Source of the DNA: Tigriopus japonicus
Lineage: Eukaryota; Arthropoda; Copepoda; Harpacticoida; Harpacticidae
Length of the DNA stretch: 64,000 nucleotides
Direction: 5' to 3'
Assembly: GCA_010645155.1 (NCBI GenBank)
Contig: CM021317.1
Coordinates: 8,497,704-8,561,703 of the forward strand
Notes under the pieces: model-generated
Told to the model about the DNA's origin: nothing
The model's input: the letters and a program-made list of their open reading frames with translations, nothing else
Databases searched by the model: none
Made by a program: the position numbers and the translations under genes
Shown: positions 34,301-45,781 of the stretch, one piece after another
How the letters are laid out: every line of letters starts with the position of its first letter
How positions within the stretch are numbered: position 1 is the stretch's first letter

Positions 34301-36960
34301 ATTTGAGTTTTTGAGAATCATTGATTGCGTCATGCTGACAGTACACAGAAAACTGCGGCCACTTTACTTCAATGAAAAAGTGATTTCTTCTTAGGAAATG
34401 AGTTCTGCCCAAAGTAGTCCTCCAATCGTAATTGATTTGTAATCTAGGATGGTTAACTTGGTTAACTTGAAGTTGCGAGAAAAAAAGTGATCATTTGGAT
34501 CAATCATGAACGTTCAAATTTGAAATTGAAAATAACGGAATCACCAAACCTAGGATTTATCTCCAAATTCAAATCTGTCCGCAATTTCTTCCATGGGGCC
34601 AACGTGACCATTTCCGCTTTTTTTTAAATTGCAAAGGTGTCTGAATCTTATTCCTGATGAGACTTTTGTATTAGATCTGATTCATATTACATTCGGTGTT
34701 ACAAAAAGATGCAAGTTTTGCGATTATAGGGAGTCGATTGCTTTTTAGCGTGATTAATTTTTTTTTGATGAGGCATCACAAAGTTTGTTTTTTATCACCC
34801 TGAACTAAGTATGAAATATCTGTAGCTGCCCTTCCGTGTTTAGGCAAAATCTTGATGTCATCAGATCGAACGCTAATAGTGTTGTAACTGAATAATGAAC
34901 GGACTGAATCTGTGTATATAATTATGCTCACTTACAGGTCTCTTCTCTGAAGTCTTTTCACATCCACAGGCAGAAAAATCAAAGATACTTTTAATATGGT
35001 GCTCAAGAGAAAAAAAGATTGCAATTTTCAGCCCCATAAATCTTGACTCGACAACTCAGACCTTAACAGCTTAAAACAAAACATTAAATGCCCCCCTGAA
35101 ACATGAACTTATTTGCATTTTGTTGCATTCTGGGCCTTTGTTATTTGCATTTTGAAGGACACTTAAGTCATCTTTCATTTGCATTAAATTCCCAGGCCTA
35201 GTCATTTGAATAATGCTATGCACTTAAATCGATCCTGTTCATTAACTGGATAAACAAAACGAACCTAATACAGGGCTTTGCTCGTAACATGAATAAGTTG
35301 AATCCGATTTGGATGAGTAGCAAAACACTGTTTAATTTGCTTTTGCACAACAGAGCTTGTGGAAATAAACATTTTATAAGTCAACCTGTTATATATTTTA
35401 AAGGTGTAGTATTTGTGCATTATTTAGACATCTCAATTGCTGACGTGTTGAAGGAAAAACACGGATTTACTCCATGTAAGGTTAATCGTGTGGAACCTCA
35501 TTGTAATAGGGGGATTCTAAATTTTGTTAATGTTAATAGTCACTAAACCAATTCAAATGATATTGATGGTACATGCAGCTAGTGTCAAAATGAGAACGAA
35601 GAAACCCTGAAAATGGACAAAAGCAATACTCCATAGTTCAATACTCCATTTGTTCAACCGAAGTGACCATTCTAGCCACTTCATCGGTAGTTGTTAGTCA
35701 ATTGCATTTTCTTTGAATAGTTTTTATCTAAAACGTACAGTGTAAACAAAATGATCATTGTCAATTAGTGAGCATGTTAAGATATGGTAGGGTAAGTGAG
35801 ATAAGTAGATGTTTCGGGTATATACCGAACATCGATAAGCGTATGATTCTTGGCCTTATCAAAAATTTTCAAAATGGAAGGCACTCTTTTGTTGTGTGTT
35901 GCATACATACATTGTATGTTTTTCTATGCAGATGATATGTCGACTTTTTTGTAACACTTGGTAATCGTTGAGAGGGTAAAGATATGGTATTTTGGATTAG
36001 AAGTCTTGAAATTAGGTACGCGGTCCACTTTTGGGTCCACAATCCTCTTTGGGTCAACGGATCTTTTTTTTGGGTACCTATGGACGTTTGGATTAATTGG
36101 GTACCGGGTCCTCTTTTGGGTACACGAAATTATTTTGATGGCTTTTTTCTTAGAGCATGTAAGGATGTGAGGATGATCAATGGTAGATGCGTCAAACACT
36201 GCACTCGTTGCAAAAAGTTGGCAAAGGACATTAACCTGTAATGGGGATCACATCAGCGCTGTAAAATTGTTGGGGGCCTTTTTGAGATTTCGATTGATTG
36301 TGACTGGGAGACTGTTGAGAGAAACTTTGCTAACATGAAGATTAATACCGTTTTAGAGTTCTTACAAAATTTTCATCCCGAAATAAGATCATTCGTGTTA
36401 TTTCTTAGGTATTTTAGAATCTATTAATATTCATTCAATTAATCTTAGAAAGCGCACTTTTTATCACTTAACTAATTCAATGAATGTGAATGTCGGACAC
36501 TTAATCATAGTCAAAAGTTAGCTTGCTGAAAAAAATCGCAACATTTGTACAAAAAAGTTCATAAATGTTTTGTTGGAAGTTGGAAACTTTTGGATTTTTC
36601 TTTGCGATCTTTATTTCGGCTGTTCATGTGAGCCATCTTTAAAACAAGTTTCAAATTTGGCAAAAAAGTAAAACACAACCGTACAATTGTTTTTTTAAAT
36701 TTTATTTCCCACCCTATTCAGAAGACTGCATTTTTTTCAAATCTCCTTTTCCAACTATCAGAATTAGTTTTGAAAACTCTTTATCACTTCGAAGAAGTCA
36801 TTTTCGAAGTCATTGGCAAAAAATTATGTTCCCGAGTTTCTGTCAAGATTCTGTTCTCAGTTCGTTGCACTGAGCATTTTCGACAACAAGAACCAAGTCC
36901 GCCATTCAGTATTCCGCAACCATGCCGGGAGACGGTAGAACTCGCACCATTGCCTGACCA
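28350..36960. other. 8.6 kb spacer at the centre of the inverted gene cluster
   Basis: No exon, RNA gene or bounded repeat could be supported. Several 60-118 residue ORFs (for example 28577-28933 minus, 29005-29304 plus, 35289-35546 plus, 35984-36241 plus) lack recognisable domains. The region near 36010-36130 repeats a GGGTCC...TTTTGGGT motif irregularly. Another short motif, CAGGGCTTTGCTC near 35273, recurs at the edge of the repeat at 16080-16520. The spacer separates the two diverging inner copies and looks poorer in recognisable transposon remains than the rest of the window. Confidence 0.45.
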
Positions 36961-36973
36961 AGCGACGATCGAG

Positions 36974-36981
36974 TATAAAAG
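36974..36981 (+). promoter_or_regulatory. TATA box of GY-rich gene copy 3
   Basis: TATAAAAG, followed about 32 bases later by CACAGTCTCACTGAATC. The leader GATACGAGACCATTGGAGAA differs from copies 1 and 4 at a few positions. Confidence 0.85.
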
Positions 36982-37068
36982 ATACGAGACCATTGGAGAA
37001 TGGCACAGTCTCACTGAATCTTCTAGCTAAACTTTGCTGCCGACAAAGTCATCCACTCAACAATCAAC

Positions 37069-37812
37069 ATGAAATCCGTAAGTTCTGAAACAAACTTTAG
37101 TGCTTGCAATATGAAAACATAGGGTGATCTCCATGATAATAATAATAATAATCTCTTTCTCTTGCAGTTCATCTGTCTTGCCGTCCTTTTGGCCGCTGCC
37201 GTCTCTGCCGAGCCCGGATACGGATACGGACACGGATACCGAAGCCTTGGCTACGGTTATGGTCATGGATATGGTGGTTACGGATACGGCCATGGTTACC
37301 GTGGTCTGCACAAGCGTGAGGCCGAGGCTGATGCTGACGCCGAGCCCGGTTATGGATACGGCTACCCTGCCTATGGTTACGGCCACTCCTACCCCGCTTA
37401 TGGTTACTCTTATGGCTACGGTCACCGATACCACAAGCGTGAGGCCGAGGCTGATGCCGAACCCACCGCTGTTGCTGAGGCTGAGCCCTCTTATGGTTAC
37501 TCTGGTAGCTACACTCATGTGTCTCGAGGATATGGTTATGGCCCTGCTTACGGTTACGGTTATGCTTCTCCCGCCTACGGATACGGATACGGTCGTGTTC
37601 ACAAGCGTGAGGCCGAGGCTGAGCCCAGCTACGGATACGGATATGGACATGGATACGGATACCGAAGCTACGGATATCCGGCTTACCGATCCTACGGACG
37701 TTACCACAAGCGTGAGGCTGAGGCTGAGCCCGGTTATGGATACAGAAGCTACGGCTATGGTTATCCCGCCTATGGCTACCGTTCCGCCTACGGTTATGGC
37801 TACCACCATTAA
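37069..37812 (+). CDS. Secreted Gly-Tyr-rich multi-module precursor, copy 3
   Basis: Exon 1 is 37069-37077 and exon 2 is 37168-37812; 217 residues. It matches the other copies except for one extra Gly-Tyr pair in the fourth module, where the DNA shows an added six-base unit within a GGATACGGATATGG run (about 37630-37650). Replication slippage is the likely cause. The intron resembles that of copy 2, with an AATAATAATAAT run and the same TCTCTTTCTCTTGCAG end. Signal peptide, four Lys-Arg sites and Glu-Ala-type linkers are intact. Confidence 0.9.
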
Positions 37813-37960
37813 GTCGTTAGGTTCCAGCACCAGCAACCTGCAATCTCCATCCTGAAGAATTTCTTACATCCTGACTTGTCGACAGCAACTACTGGAAAAG
37901 AGTTTAAGATTCATACGTGAAGTGAAATGGGTCACTCCTAGTCACTGTTGACCGATACAA
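37813..37960 (+). other. Conserved 3' UTR of GY-rich gene copy 3
   Basis: Carries the blocks CTGACTTGTCGACAGCAA and GTGAAATGGGTCACTCCTAG followed by TCACTGTTGAC, as after the other copies. The first 45 bases (from GTCGTTAGGTTCCAGCA) are nearly identical to those of copy 4. Confidence 0.68.
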
Positions 37961-39224
37961 CTTTTGCATCAAATACAAACATTTTGTTGTACTTCCATGA
38001 GTTATCTTTTAGCTTCAGAAAAGTGTAGTTGCGCAAGTCCAACCAAGTATTTGTTGGATTTGAGGGGCCAATGGTTCTAGTTCTTATTTTGTTCCAGTAC
38101 AAAAAAGTGGAGCAAGCACGAGTCTTTATTGCAATGGTCAAGGATGAGTCTTGGCCTTGGCACATCCCTAAAAATTTGCCCCAATAATCCTCAACTAAAT
38201 ATGTCTGATCACGCGTACCCATGACTTCACTCAGGTTTTTTCAATAGGTTGGAGACAAATAGTAATATATAGGGCTTGTACAAAGTTACAAAATACAACT
38301 TGCACCAAAATTGAAGGCAGGAACTTTTCAACTTTTGCACTAACTGCAATTTTTTACTTTTTTGCTTCAATTTTTTTACTTATACAGGAAATTTTTCGAA
38401 TTGGATATTTAAAACGCACTATTATGGGACCAATTTAAGGAATCAATGGGTTTTTTATCTTATTTTAGAAAAATTAGTGCAAAGAAAAATGAGTCCTTAA
38501 AGCTGCCAAAGGTTAAAAGACAAAGTTAAGATTGCAAGCATTCGGCTAGAATTGAGACATCAATTCTTTGCAAAATTAGACATTGTCATGTCAGTCATTT
38601 TTTCGGCCATAAAAAGCAACTATTTTAGAAACTGTCTTCAAAGGTTTTCATTTTTTAACTGTGAACAAAAATATTGTTACTTTAGAGCTAAAAACTGCAA
38701 CTTTGGCAAAAAACAGACACTTTGGTCTATCCCTAGGAATATCTCTTCTAGTTAAAAAGCATTATATCAAAGATAAGTGAATGATTGATGAAAGGTTAAG
38801 AGTAAAAGCCACATAATTTTGACATGGCAGATCTCTTCATCCATTTGAATGTAAAAAACCGTTTTATAAGAGCGTGTTTTTTTTGATGCACTTTTTGTTT
38901 AAGGTGAGTATTGAACAGAGTTGGAAGAGTATTCTCGGGTATAGTTTTAGTAAGAAACCTGCTTTTTAAACTCAGCTTTATGTGCAGAGATTATGCTCGA
39001 ACATATCTATTTATGGTTTTCTTTAGTACACACGAGCCATTTGAATTAGCGCACTTAACATTCTAGCTTATATCTACGCAGGCAGATATCAGAAAAAGAG
39101 GTCAACATTTTATTAGGTAATTTGAATGCATTCCCAGATGCATAAAAACGACACAATCACATGACGGGCGCTTCCATGATAACTGGTACATCAGAAAACT
39201 GGGTGGAGCGGATAACGTAAAGTT
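37961..39224. other. Spacer with a dispersed repeat
   Basis: 38265-38755 is a diverged copy of the repeat at 49060-49475 and, inverted, 16080-16520. No gene was recognised. Confidence 0.45.
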
Positions 39225-39652
39225 CCATAGAGGGGAGATACCACTGTAGGCCCACCGTGCATTTTCAAAGCAGACCAGAGGCCATCCAACGTCAGCGGGT
39301 AGTTGAAACTTGCCCAAACAAGCAAGGTCTTAGAAGGCAAACGTTTGAAAAGCTTAAAGCTTATGGTTTTAATGGCCTTCTGCAATGGCTCTGCTTCTCT
39401 CAAATTATATTTGGATGCCCAATGTAGAAGATACATCAATTTGCATGCATTATTTTGCGCATTAATTGACTTGGCAATGAAGATATCTCCAATGCACTGA
39501 CGTTTGTTCTATGATCTTCCACTTGCATGAGCAAGTTTCTATGAATATTTGTGGGAAAGATGTGATTTTTCATGCAACTACTGGCAAGTTTCAGCTGCTA
39601 ACAACGGCAGACAAAATGACGACTCGATATCCTCTCTTTGGAACTCTATAAA
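39225..39652 (+). mobile_element. Diverged copy of the CATAGAGG MITE family
   Basis: Begins CATAGAGGGGAGATA and ends CCTCTCTTTGGAACTCTAT. It aligns over its length with the intact element at 62956-63397, sharing blocks such as GTTGAAACTTGCC, CTATGATCTTCC and GCAGACAAAATGACGAC. Ends are damaged and no target duplication remains. Confidence 0.65.
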
Positions 39653-41750
39653 CCTTTGGCGCATAATAGGCAGGGTGGTTCACTATTTTTTAACTGGTAT
39701 TTGTGATGCATTTCTCTCTCTGCTGTCCTTCATTGCTCGTTGTTATGGGCGTTCCCTCTGGCTATTTACACAAGTCGTATCTCTAGGGTCTCGGCCTCCT
39801 TTTGTTTTAAAATTCTTCACTTAAGTACACTCAGAGGGTGACCGATTCCCGCCCCCAAGCGTAACAGCTTAATGTGTAGAAACGGATAATTTTGCAAGAA
39901 AATAACTTTATTTGTTGTGCGAATCTTACAGACAAGCCTAGGATAATTTACACATCCAAAAGGTTGCAAAAAACCAACCCTAATCCACAAAATGCAGCTT
40001 CTTGAATCAACGTTTTCTCAAGTCACCTTGCTGTAAAAAATACGACATCCTCCTGAATTCAATGCCATAATTTACGTTTAAAACGGTTGTAGTACAGCAA
40101 CGGGGGTTTTATGGCTCAATATGAACGTAAAAAGAAATTAGAAGGGTTGAATGAATAAAAGAACATGCTAAAGTTTTATCCCACTGCCTTCCAATTACCA
40201 TATAAAGACGGTCAAGAAACATTTTCTTCAGGCTGGAAATATTACTAACAATGTACCAACTTAGGCTTAAACAGAATGTCTCTTCAACAAAGAAAGAAAA
40301 CTGACACTGAAACATCAACTAATTAATATGTTACTGTCATCGCTTTTCAGGACAAAATTGTGTGTTATGATAAATTTTGATTAGCAATTCTCAAGTATTA
40401 AAATGGCAAGTGAAAAAACCAATAAGCAAAACAGTTTTTAAACAAAGTAGGAATACCATCACTTGCCTAAAATGCTTATGTTTCAAAAGAATAGAAAAGA
40501 AATAAAAACAAACCCACTTAAGCATATAATTGAGAATAAATCAAATTCAATATTGACAAAAGAGTCTCAGTCAATAAAACTTTGCCAAAAAATGCAACAC
40601 AATGAATTTCAATTGATCCCCATAATTTTAAAGTCCATTGAAGTGAATTAATTTTTTACACATTGTGATTGTGATGAATTAAATTTGTTAAGGAAGTAAT
40701 TTTCTTAGGCAAAACAAACCAATTTGAGTCGCATTAAGATACTGCATTCCGTTTAAATGGACTACACCCCTGAAAATCCTAGATCAATCAAAAATCCTGT
40801 CATTATGAACCACGTGTTCAACTTGCAGCATTTGCCAGACGAATGTTCAACTTCGGCGAAGTCTAGCGCATCAATCAATAGTTTGAGGTAGATTTAACTA
40901 ATGTGCAAAGCCATATTTACTCTACTTAGGTGCTTCTTGATGTTGAAAAAGTCCGGTTATCTTGTACGGTTGGCCAAAATTTGTAAAATAAGGTAACCAG
41001 AAAACGCAAGAAATTCAAAAGGGGATAACGCTTGATCCACCCTGATTTGATGTCAACTATCCTTTGCTTATTTGGCAGCTAATAATTTTTCTACTGCTCG
41101 CCTCACAGCAACCAACCACAGGCGCGGGAACAACAACAACTGCAGCAACAACAGGAGAGAAGAACTAGGTCTCAAACCAACGGTGATGCTGTGGTGCCAG
41201 CAATTTTCTTCAGGAGCCAGAGAAAATTCACTAGGATTTGGAATGTACTTCTAGGCAGAGTCAGACAAGCAAAAACCATGAAGCACGCCAAAGATTTGAT
41301 CAAACAAAATTCTAAGGACACTTAGTCAAAATACCAAACACTTTACTTTGATGCATCAAATCTGCTTATCAAATATCTTTATCAAATTCTCATACATCAA
41401 GAAGTCTATGACCTTTGCGGAATTAATAATAATAAAGTAAATCGAAACCAAACCAAAAAAAATCTTGAGTCGAATCACAAATTCAATGGTTGCAAACAAA
41501 TGATGTTAATCACGCAAATTAGTACAGTGGACTAGACCAAGGAGATTCTTGATTACGTAGACAAATGGAGCGATACAGAAATCTGCAGAATATTGTACAT
41601 CATCGGGACAAAATCAGATTGTTACTCTTTAAACGAAGCCACAAATCATTTTTCCATGTGATGTCAACATCACTGCTCATTTTTTGAAGTAGAGATTGGC
41701 ACATGTATATGATTTTTAACATAATAAAAGATGATCAAGCAAACAAAACT
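39653..41750. other. Spacer with no recognised gene
   Basis: AT-rich, with small ORFs only. No exon or bounded repeat could be supported. Confidence 0.4.
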
Positions 41751-41752
41751 TA

Positions 41753-43076
41753 CGAGGCGCCCGCCAAATCAAATGCGAATCCATCTGTTGAAATGGGCCA
41801 AATTGCAAAAAATCAACTCTCCCTGAATCTTGTAAGTCTTGGCATTTATTTTGTTTTACATGTGGTTATAGTAGGAATCAACCCCTAGCTATTAGAGAGT
41901 AAAAAAATGGCTCAACATCGATAACCCCATCCACTTTTTGCATTGATGCGTGTTCATGACTTTGTCGTGGATCCGGCTCATGGTTGTTAAGATGCCGAGA
42001 CTTTCTATGAAACTGCCGAGACCTTCTATGAAACTTGTAAGGCTGCTCACGGGAGCTATTCCGTCAGCCTCAGCTAAATCTACCGAATTTTGAGAGATGT
42101 TAATGCTAAAAAAGACCCCTCCAACAAGCGCAACCAAAGTGCCAAATGCAACAAGAGGATCGCGGACTTCATCAAGGCCGTGAAGAAAAATGCGAATGAA
42201 GAGAGGCATGTGAGCATGAACAAGATTTCCATGGAGTTTGATGTCTCAGAAACAACTCTCCGAAGAGTGCTTGGTGATGACCCTGGCCTGCAATGGGCTA
42301 CAAGGAAGGCCCCCCACCAACTCACAGATGATCACAACAAGGAGTGCACGAGATGTGCAAAGGTGTTCTTTAATGCCAAATTCCACGAAGGTCAGGCCTT
42401 TCTTTATTCCATTGTGGCCATGGACTAAACGAATGTGACCTTCTACACCCCTGAGACAAAAAAAAAATCCAACAAACAATGGATTCCGAGAGGTCCAAGA
42501 GGCCCAAGTAGGCTAAGGGTTAAGAGAGTCGGAAAAAAACAAATGGCTATTGCCTGGTTCAACAACATGAGACTTATCAACCAATACTATGTCCTGGCCG
42601 GAACCAAGATCAATGCACTCTACTTCTGCAATATCATGGCCACTTTCTTGAAAAATTTCAAGGCCAAAAGGCCAACCATGCCCAAAACGAATGTTTTTTC
42701 ACATGGACAATTGAAGTTTCTACACAGCACATAGCACGAAGAAGTTCATTGCTACCAGATCAATAAAATTGATCTACCATTCCTCCTGTTCACCTAATTT
42801 GGCCCCGGTAGACTTCTTCTATTTCTGCACGGCGAAAAAATGATTAGCTGGCCCCTCCATTCCAAGCAATATAGCCTAGAAGGAGTGGGCGGGGGTCTGT
42901 GAGACCGTCACCAAGGAAATGTACCTAGCGGCTTTCAATAGGCGGGTAAAGCGATGGGAGGAATGTATTAAAAAAGAGGGAGAATATGTTAAAATATAAT
43001 AAGTAATAAAGTTTAGTAAATTCCCTGGAGTTTGTCTTCAGCATTGACTTTCGCATTTGATTTGGCGGGCGCCTCG
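41753..43076 (+). mobile_element. Complete mariner element (DD34D) with dead transposase
   Basis: Both ends carry the same perfect 27-base inverted repeat, beginning CGAGGCGCCCGCCAAATC. TA stands outside each end (41751-41752 and 43077-43078). At 1324 bases it has the usual mariner length. The transposase reads from about 42090: an N-terminal helix-turn-helix region, the first catalytic Asp in Ile-Val-Ala-Met-Asp followed directly by a stop at 42426, then Trp-Phe-Asn-Asn, the second Asp in His-Met-Asp-Asn, and the third in Pro-Asn-Leu-Ala-Pro-Val-Asp. Exactly 34 positions separate the second and third Asp, the mariner spacing. The C-terminus with Cys-Ile-Lys-Lys-x-Gly-Glu-Tyr ends near 43000. 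Several stops and at least one frameshift kill it. Confidence 0.93.
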
Positions 43077-43239
43077 TATGAGTCCAGACAATATGTGGCA
43101 ACAACGAACTTTAAAATAAAAACGATAACGTCAGAACTATGATGTCTGATCTTTCTTTTTCTCTGGTTGTGATCATATGTACACTAAATTCAATGCGTCA
43201 AGTTTGAAGGCGCTTCACCCGCCCGACGAAATGATCGAA

Positions 43240-43248
43240 TATAAAAGG
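43240..43248 (+). promoter_or_regulatory. TATA box of GY-rich gene copy 4
   Basis: TATAAAAGG with an initiator-like ACAGTC about 31 bases downstream. The upstream block GGCGCTTCACCCGCCCGACG is shared with copy 1 in inverted orientation and not with copies 2 and 3. Confidence 0.87.
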
Positions 43249-43331
43249 TACGAGACCATTGGTGAATGGCACAGTCTCACTGAATCTTCTAGCTAAACTT
43301 TGCTGCCGACAAAGTCATCCACCCAACAATC

Positions 43332-44064
43332 ATGAAATCCGTAAGTATTGCAACAAACCATACTAATTGAGAATATCAACAAGTTGAGCAATCTCCATTA
43401 TTTGATTTTTCTTTGACACTTCCAGTTCATCTGTCTTGCCGTCCTTTTGGCCGCTGCCGTCTCTGCCGAGCCCGGATACGGATACGGACACGGATACCGA
43501 AGCCTTGGCTACGGTTATGGTCATGGATATGGTGGTTACGGATACGGCCATGGTTACCGTGGTCTGCACAAGCGTGAGGCCGAGGCTGATGCTGACGCCG
43601 AGCCCGGTTATGGATACGGCTACCCCGCTTACGGTTACGGCCACTCTTACCCCGCTTATGGTTACTCTTATGGCTACGGTCACCGATACCACAAGCGTGA
43701 GGCCGAGGCTGATGCCGAACCCACCGCTGTTGCTGAGGCTGAGCCCTCTTATGGTTACTCTGGTAGCTACACTCATGTGTCTCGAGGATATGGTTATGGC
43801 CCTGCTTACGGTTATGGTTATGCTTCTCCCGCCTACGGATACGGATACGGTCGTGTTCACAAGCGCGAGGCCGAGGCTGAGCCCAGCTACGGATATGGAC
43901 ATGGATACGGATACCGAAGCTACGGATATCCCGCTTACCGATCCTACGGACGTTACCACAAGCGTGAGGCCGAGGCTGAGCCCGGTTATGGATACAGAAG
44001 CTACGGCTACGGTTATCCCGCCTATGGCTACCGTTCCGCCTACGGTTATGGCTACCACCATTAA
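43332..44064 (+). CDS. Secreted Gly-Tyr-rich multi-module precursor, copy 4
   Basis: Exon 1 is 43332-43340 and exon 2 is 43426-44064; 215 residues identical to copies 1 and 2. The intron is almost the same as that of copy 1 (GTAAGTATTGCAACAAACC start, TTTGACACTTCCAG end) and unlike copies 2 and 3. Exon 2 has a few silent changes of its own, such as ACCCCGCTTACGGTTACGG in the second module where the other three copies have CCCTGCCTATGG. Modules, Lys-Arg sites and Glu-Ala/Asp-Ala/Glu-Pro linkers are as in copy 1. The conserved 3' UTR block follows at about 44110-44215. Confidence 0.9.
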
Positions 44065-44225
44065 GTCGTTAGGTTCCAGCATCAGCAACCTGCAATCTCC
44101 ATCCTGAAGATTTCTTACATCCTGACTTGTCGACAGCAACTACTGGAAAAGAGTTTAAGATTCATACGTGAAGTGAAATGGGTCACTCCTAGTCACTGTT
44201 GACGAATATAAACCTTTGCACTAAA
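44065..44225 (+). other. Conserved 3' UTR of GY-rich gene copy 4
   Basis: Same ordered blocks as after copies 1-3, ending TCACTGTTGACGAATATAAA. AATATA or ATATAAA could serve as the polyadenylation signal; no AATAAA is seen. Confidence 0.68.
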
Positions 44226-44727
44226 TGTACGATCTATTTTGTGCTAAATCAGTTTCGCATTTTTTAAAAAGTATTTTTTTGAGGGAGAAAAAAAGATGTC
44301 ATTTGAATGGCTCAATGACATTAGGCGTTGGGCGGGAAAGTTGGCTTTACCGCAGAGAAACAATTATATACATGGAAACCTTCAGTTGAAAGGCTCGAGT
44401 GAAATTTCACTGAATTCGGCAGAATTTTCATGAAGACCAACGTCTTGAATTCCTACTGGCTGGTAAAACCACATTTTTTTGCTCCTTGCATATCTAAAAA
44501 CCTTCAAAAAGACGAATTCGGGGTCAGAAAAAAAGTTGTGAAGAATGATTGCAAATGACGTTGCAAGGAAGTTTAATGTTGGAGAACGTTTGACTTGAGC
44601 CGAGTTTTTTTTTGGTCAAACCCAATGATACAAAATATATGCAAGCAGGAACTATAACACTTAAATCTTTACTGCCTCAGAAACAAGACAAAACGTAATG
44701 TTTCTTCTCTTTTCCAAAGTTAATGAA

Positions 44728-45781
44728 TAGAGCGGCCGAAAATATTTAATTTTAAAAGCCAAATATTTAAATAATATTTAAGAAAAAAACGTCAAAATAT
44801 TTAAAATAAAATTTAAATTACAACCAAATATTTAAAAAATATTTAAATTTGCAAAGAATTTGGAGCAATAAATTGATATTTTTGAAAATTTTGATTTAAA
44901 AATCTAAATATATGATGAAAAATTGGCAATGTCGGAATACAAGCAAACAAATCTTCAGTGCTAAAAAATCATACGGGGCAATGAAAATTGGTTATTCTTG
45001 ACATTCCTTATTTATACCCTACATTAAACTAATATTTTATTGCTTAAGGTTTGGTTGAATATTTAAACCAGATGATTTTTGATAATTTTTTTCTTGTTGG
45101 TGTTGCGGTTTTCTATTTTAGATTTTTTTTTTGGTCGCGGATTTTCTACTACCGCCACAAGGAATGCGATTCCTTGTAATCAAGGATTTCTCCCGACAGC
45201 TTCAGTCCGATCCCCGAAAGGATTCGAACCTACGCCATCTGGGGAAGCACTTACACTCGGCTCTTATATAAGAACGCATTAGTACGCGCAGCCACTCTGG
45301 CTTCCTTAAGGATTTCTCCCAACAGCTTCAATCGGACCCCCAACAGGATTCGAACCTATGCCGTCTGGGGAAGCACTTACACTCGGCACTTTTAAGAACG
45401 CGCTAGTACGCGTGGCCACTCTGGTTTCCTTGAAGCCATTAAAATATGTTAATGTAATTTTTGAGGCCAAGCTGCGAATATTTATTTCCCACTTATATTT
45501 TTCATTTTAGTTCGCCTATTCCCCCAAAAAGAGAAGAAATTTCTTTAGAAAATTAGAAAATTAGAAAATTTTTGACAATGTAGTTTTTGGAAAGGTCAGA
45601 TTTTTGTCAAAATATCAAAATGTATCCTGAAATCGTGGAGATTGTTGAAATATTTCGATTAAAAACGGGAAATATCCTTTAATTTTAGAAGAAAAAGCCC
45701 AAATATTTAAAACTTGCTCAAAAACCCAAAATATTTAAATTAAATATTTATATATTTATTTAAATATTTTCGGCCGCTCTA
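44728..45781. mobile_element. hAT-like non-autonomous element with 8-bp target duplication
   Basis: Ends TAGAGCGGCCGAAAATATTT and its reverse complement bound a 1054-base unit. TTAATGAA stands on both sides (44720-44727 and 45782-45789), a perfect 8-bp duplication. Subterminal regions are rich in AAATATTTAAA. The interior contains the SINE dimer at 45136-45434. No transposase is present. Family assignment to hAT rests on the duplication length and TAGAG ends. Confidence 0.87.
45136..45434 (-). mobile_element. tRNA-derived SINE-like dimer
   Basis: Uninterrupted counterpart of 23349-23923: a GGATTTTCTACTACCGC head and then two units, each with box-B GTTCGAATCC and a box-A-like GAGTGGC on the minus strand. 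It lies inside the hAT-like element at 44728-45781 and so arrived there before that element last moved, or inserted into it afterwards. Confidence 0.72.

Noticed and set aside
37124..37855. Thr-Asp-repeat protein in another frame of copy 3
   Set aside because: It runs through the intron and its splice sites and changes frame meaning when the conserved Met-Lys-Ser exon is used.
41892..42325. Minus-strand ORFs of 105 and 81 residues
   Set aside because: They lie antisense to the mariner transposase, which shows clear catalytic motifs on the plus strand.
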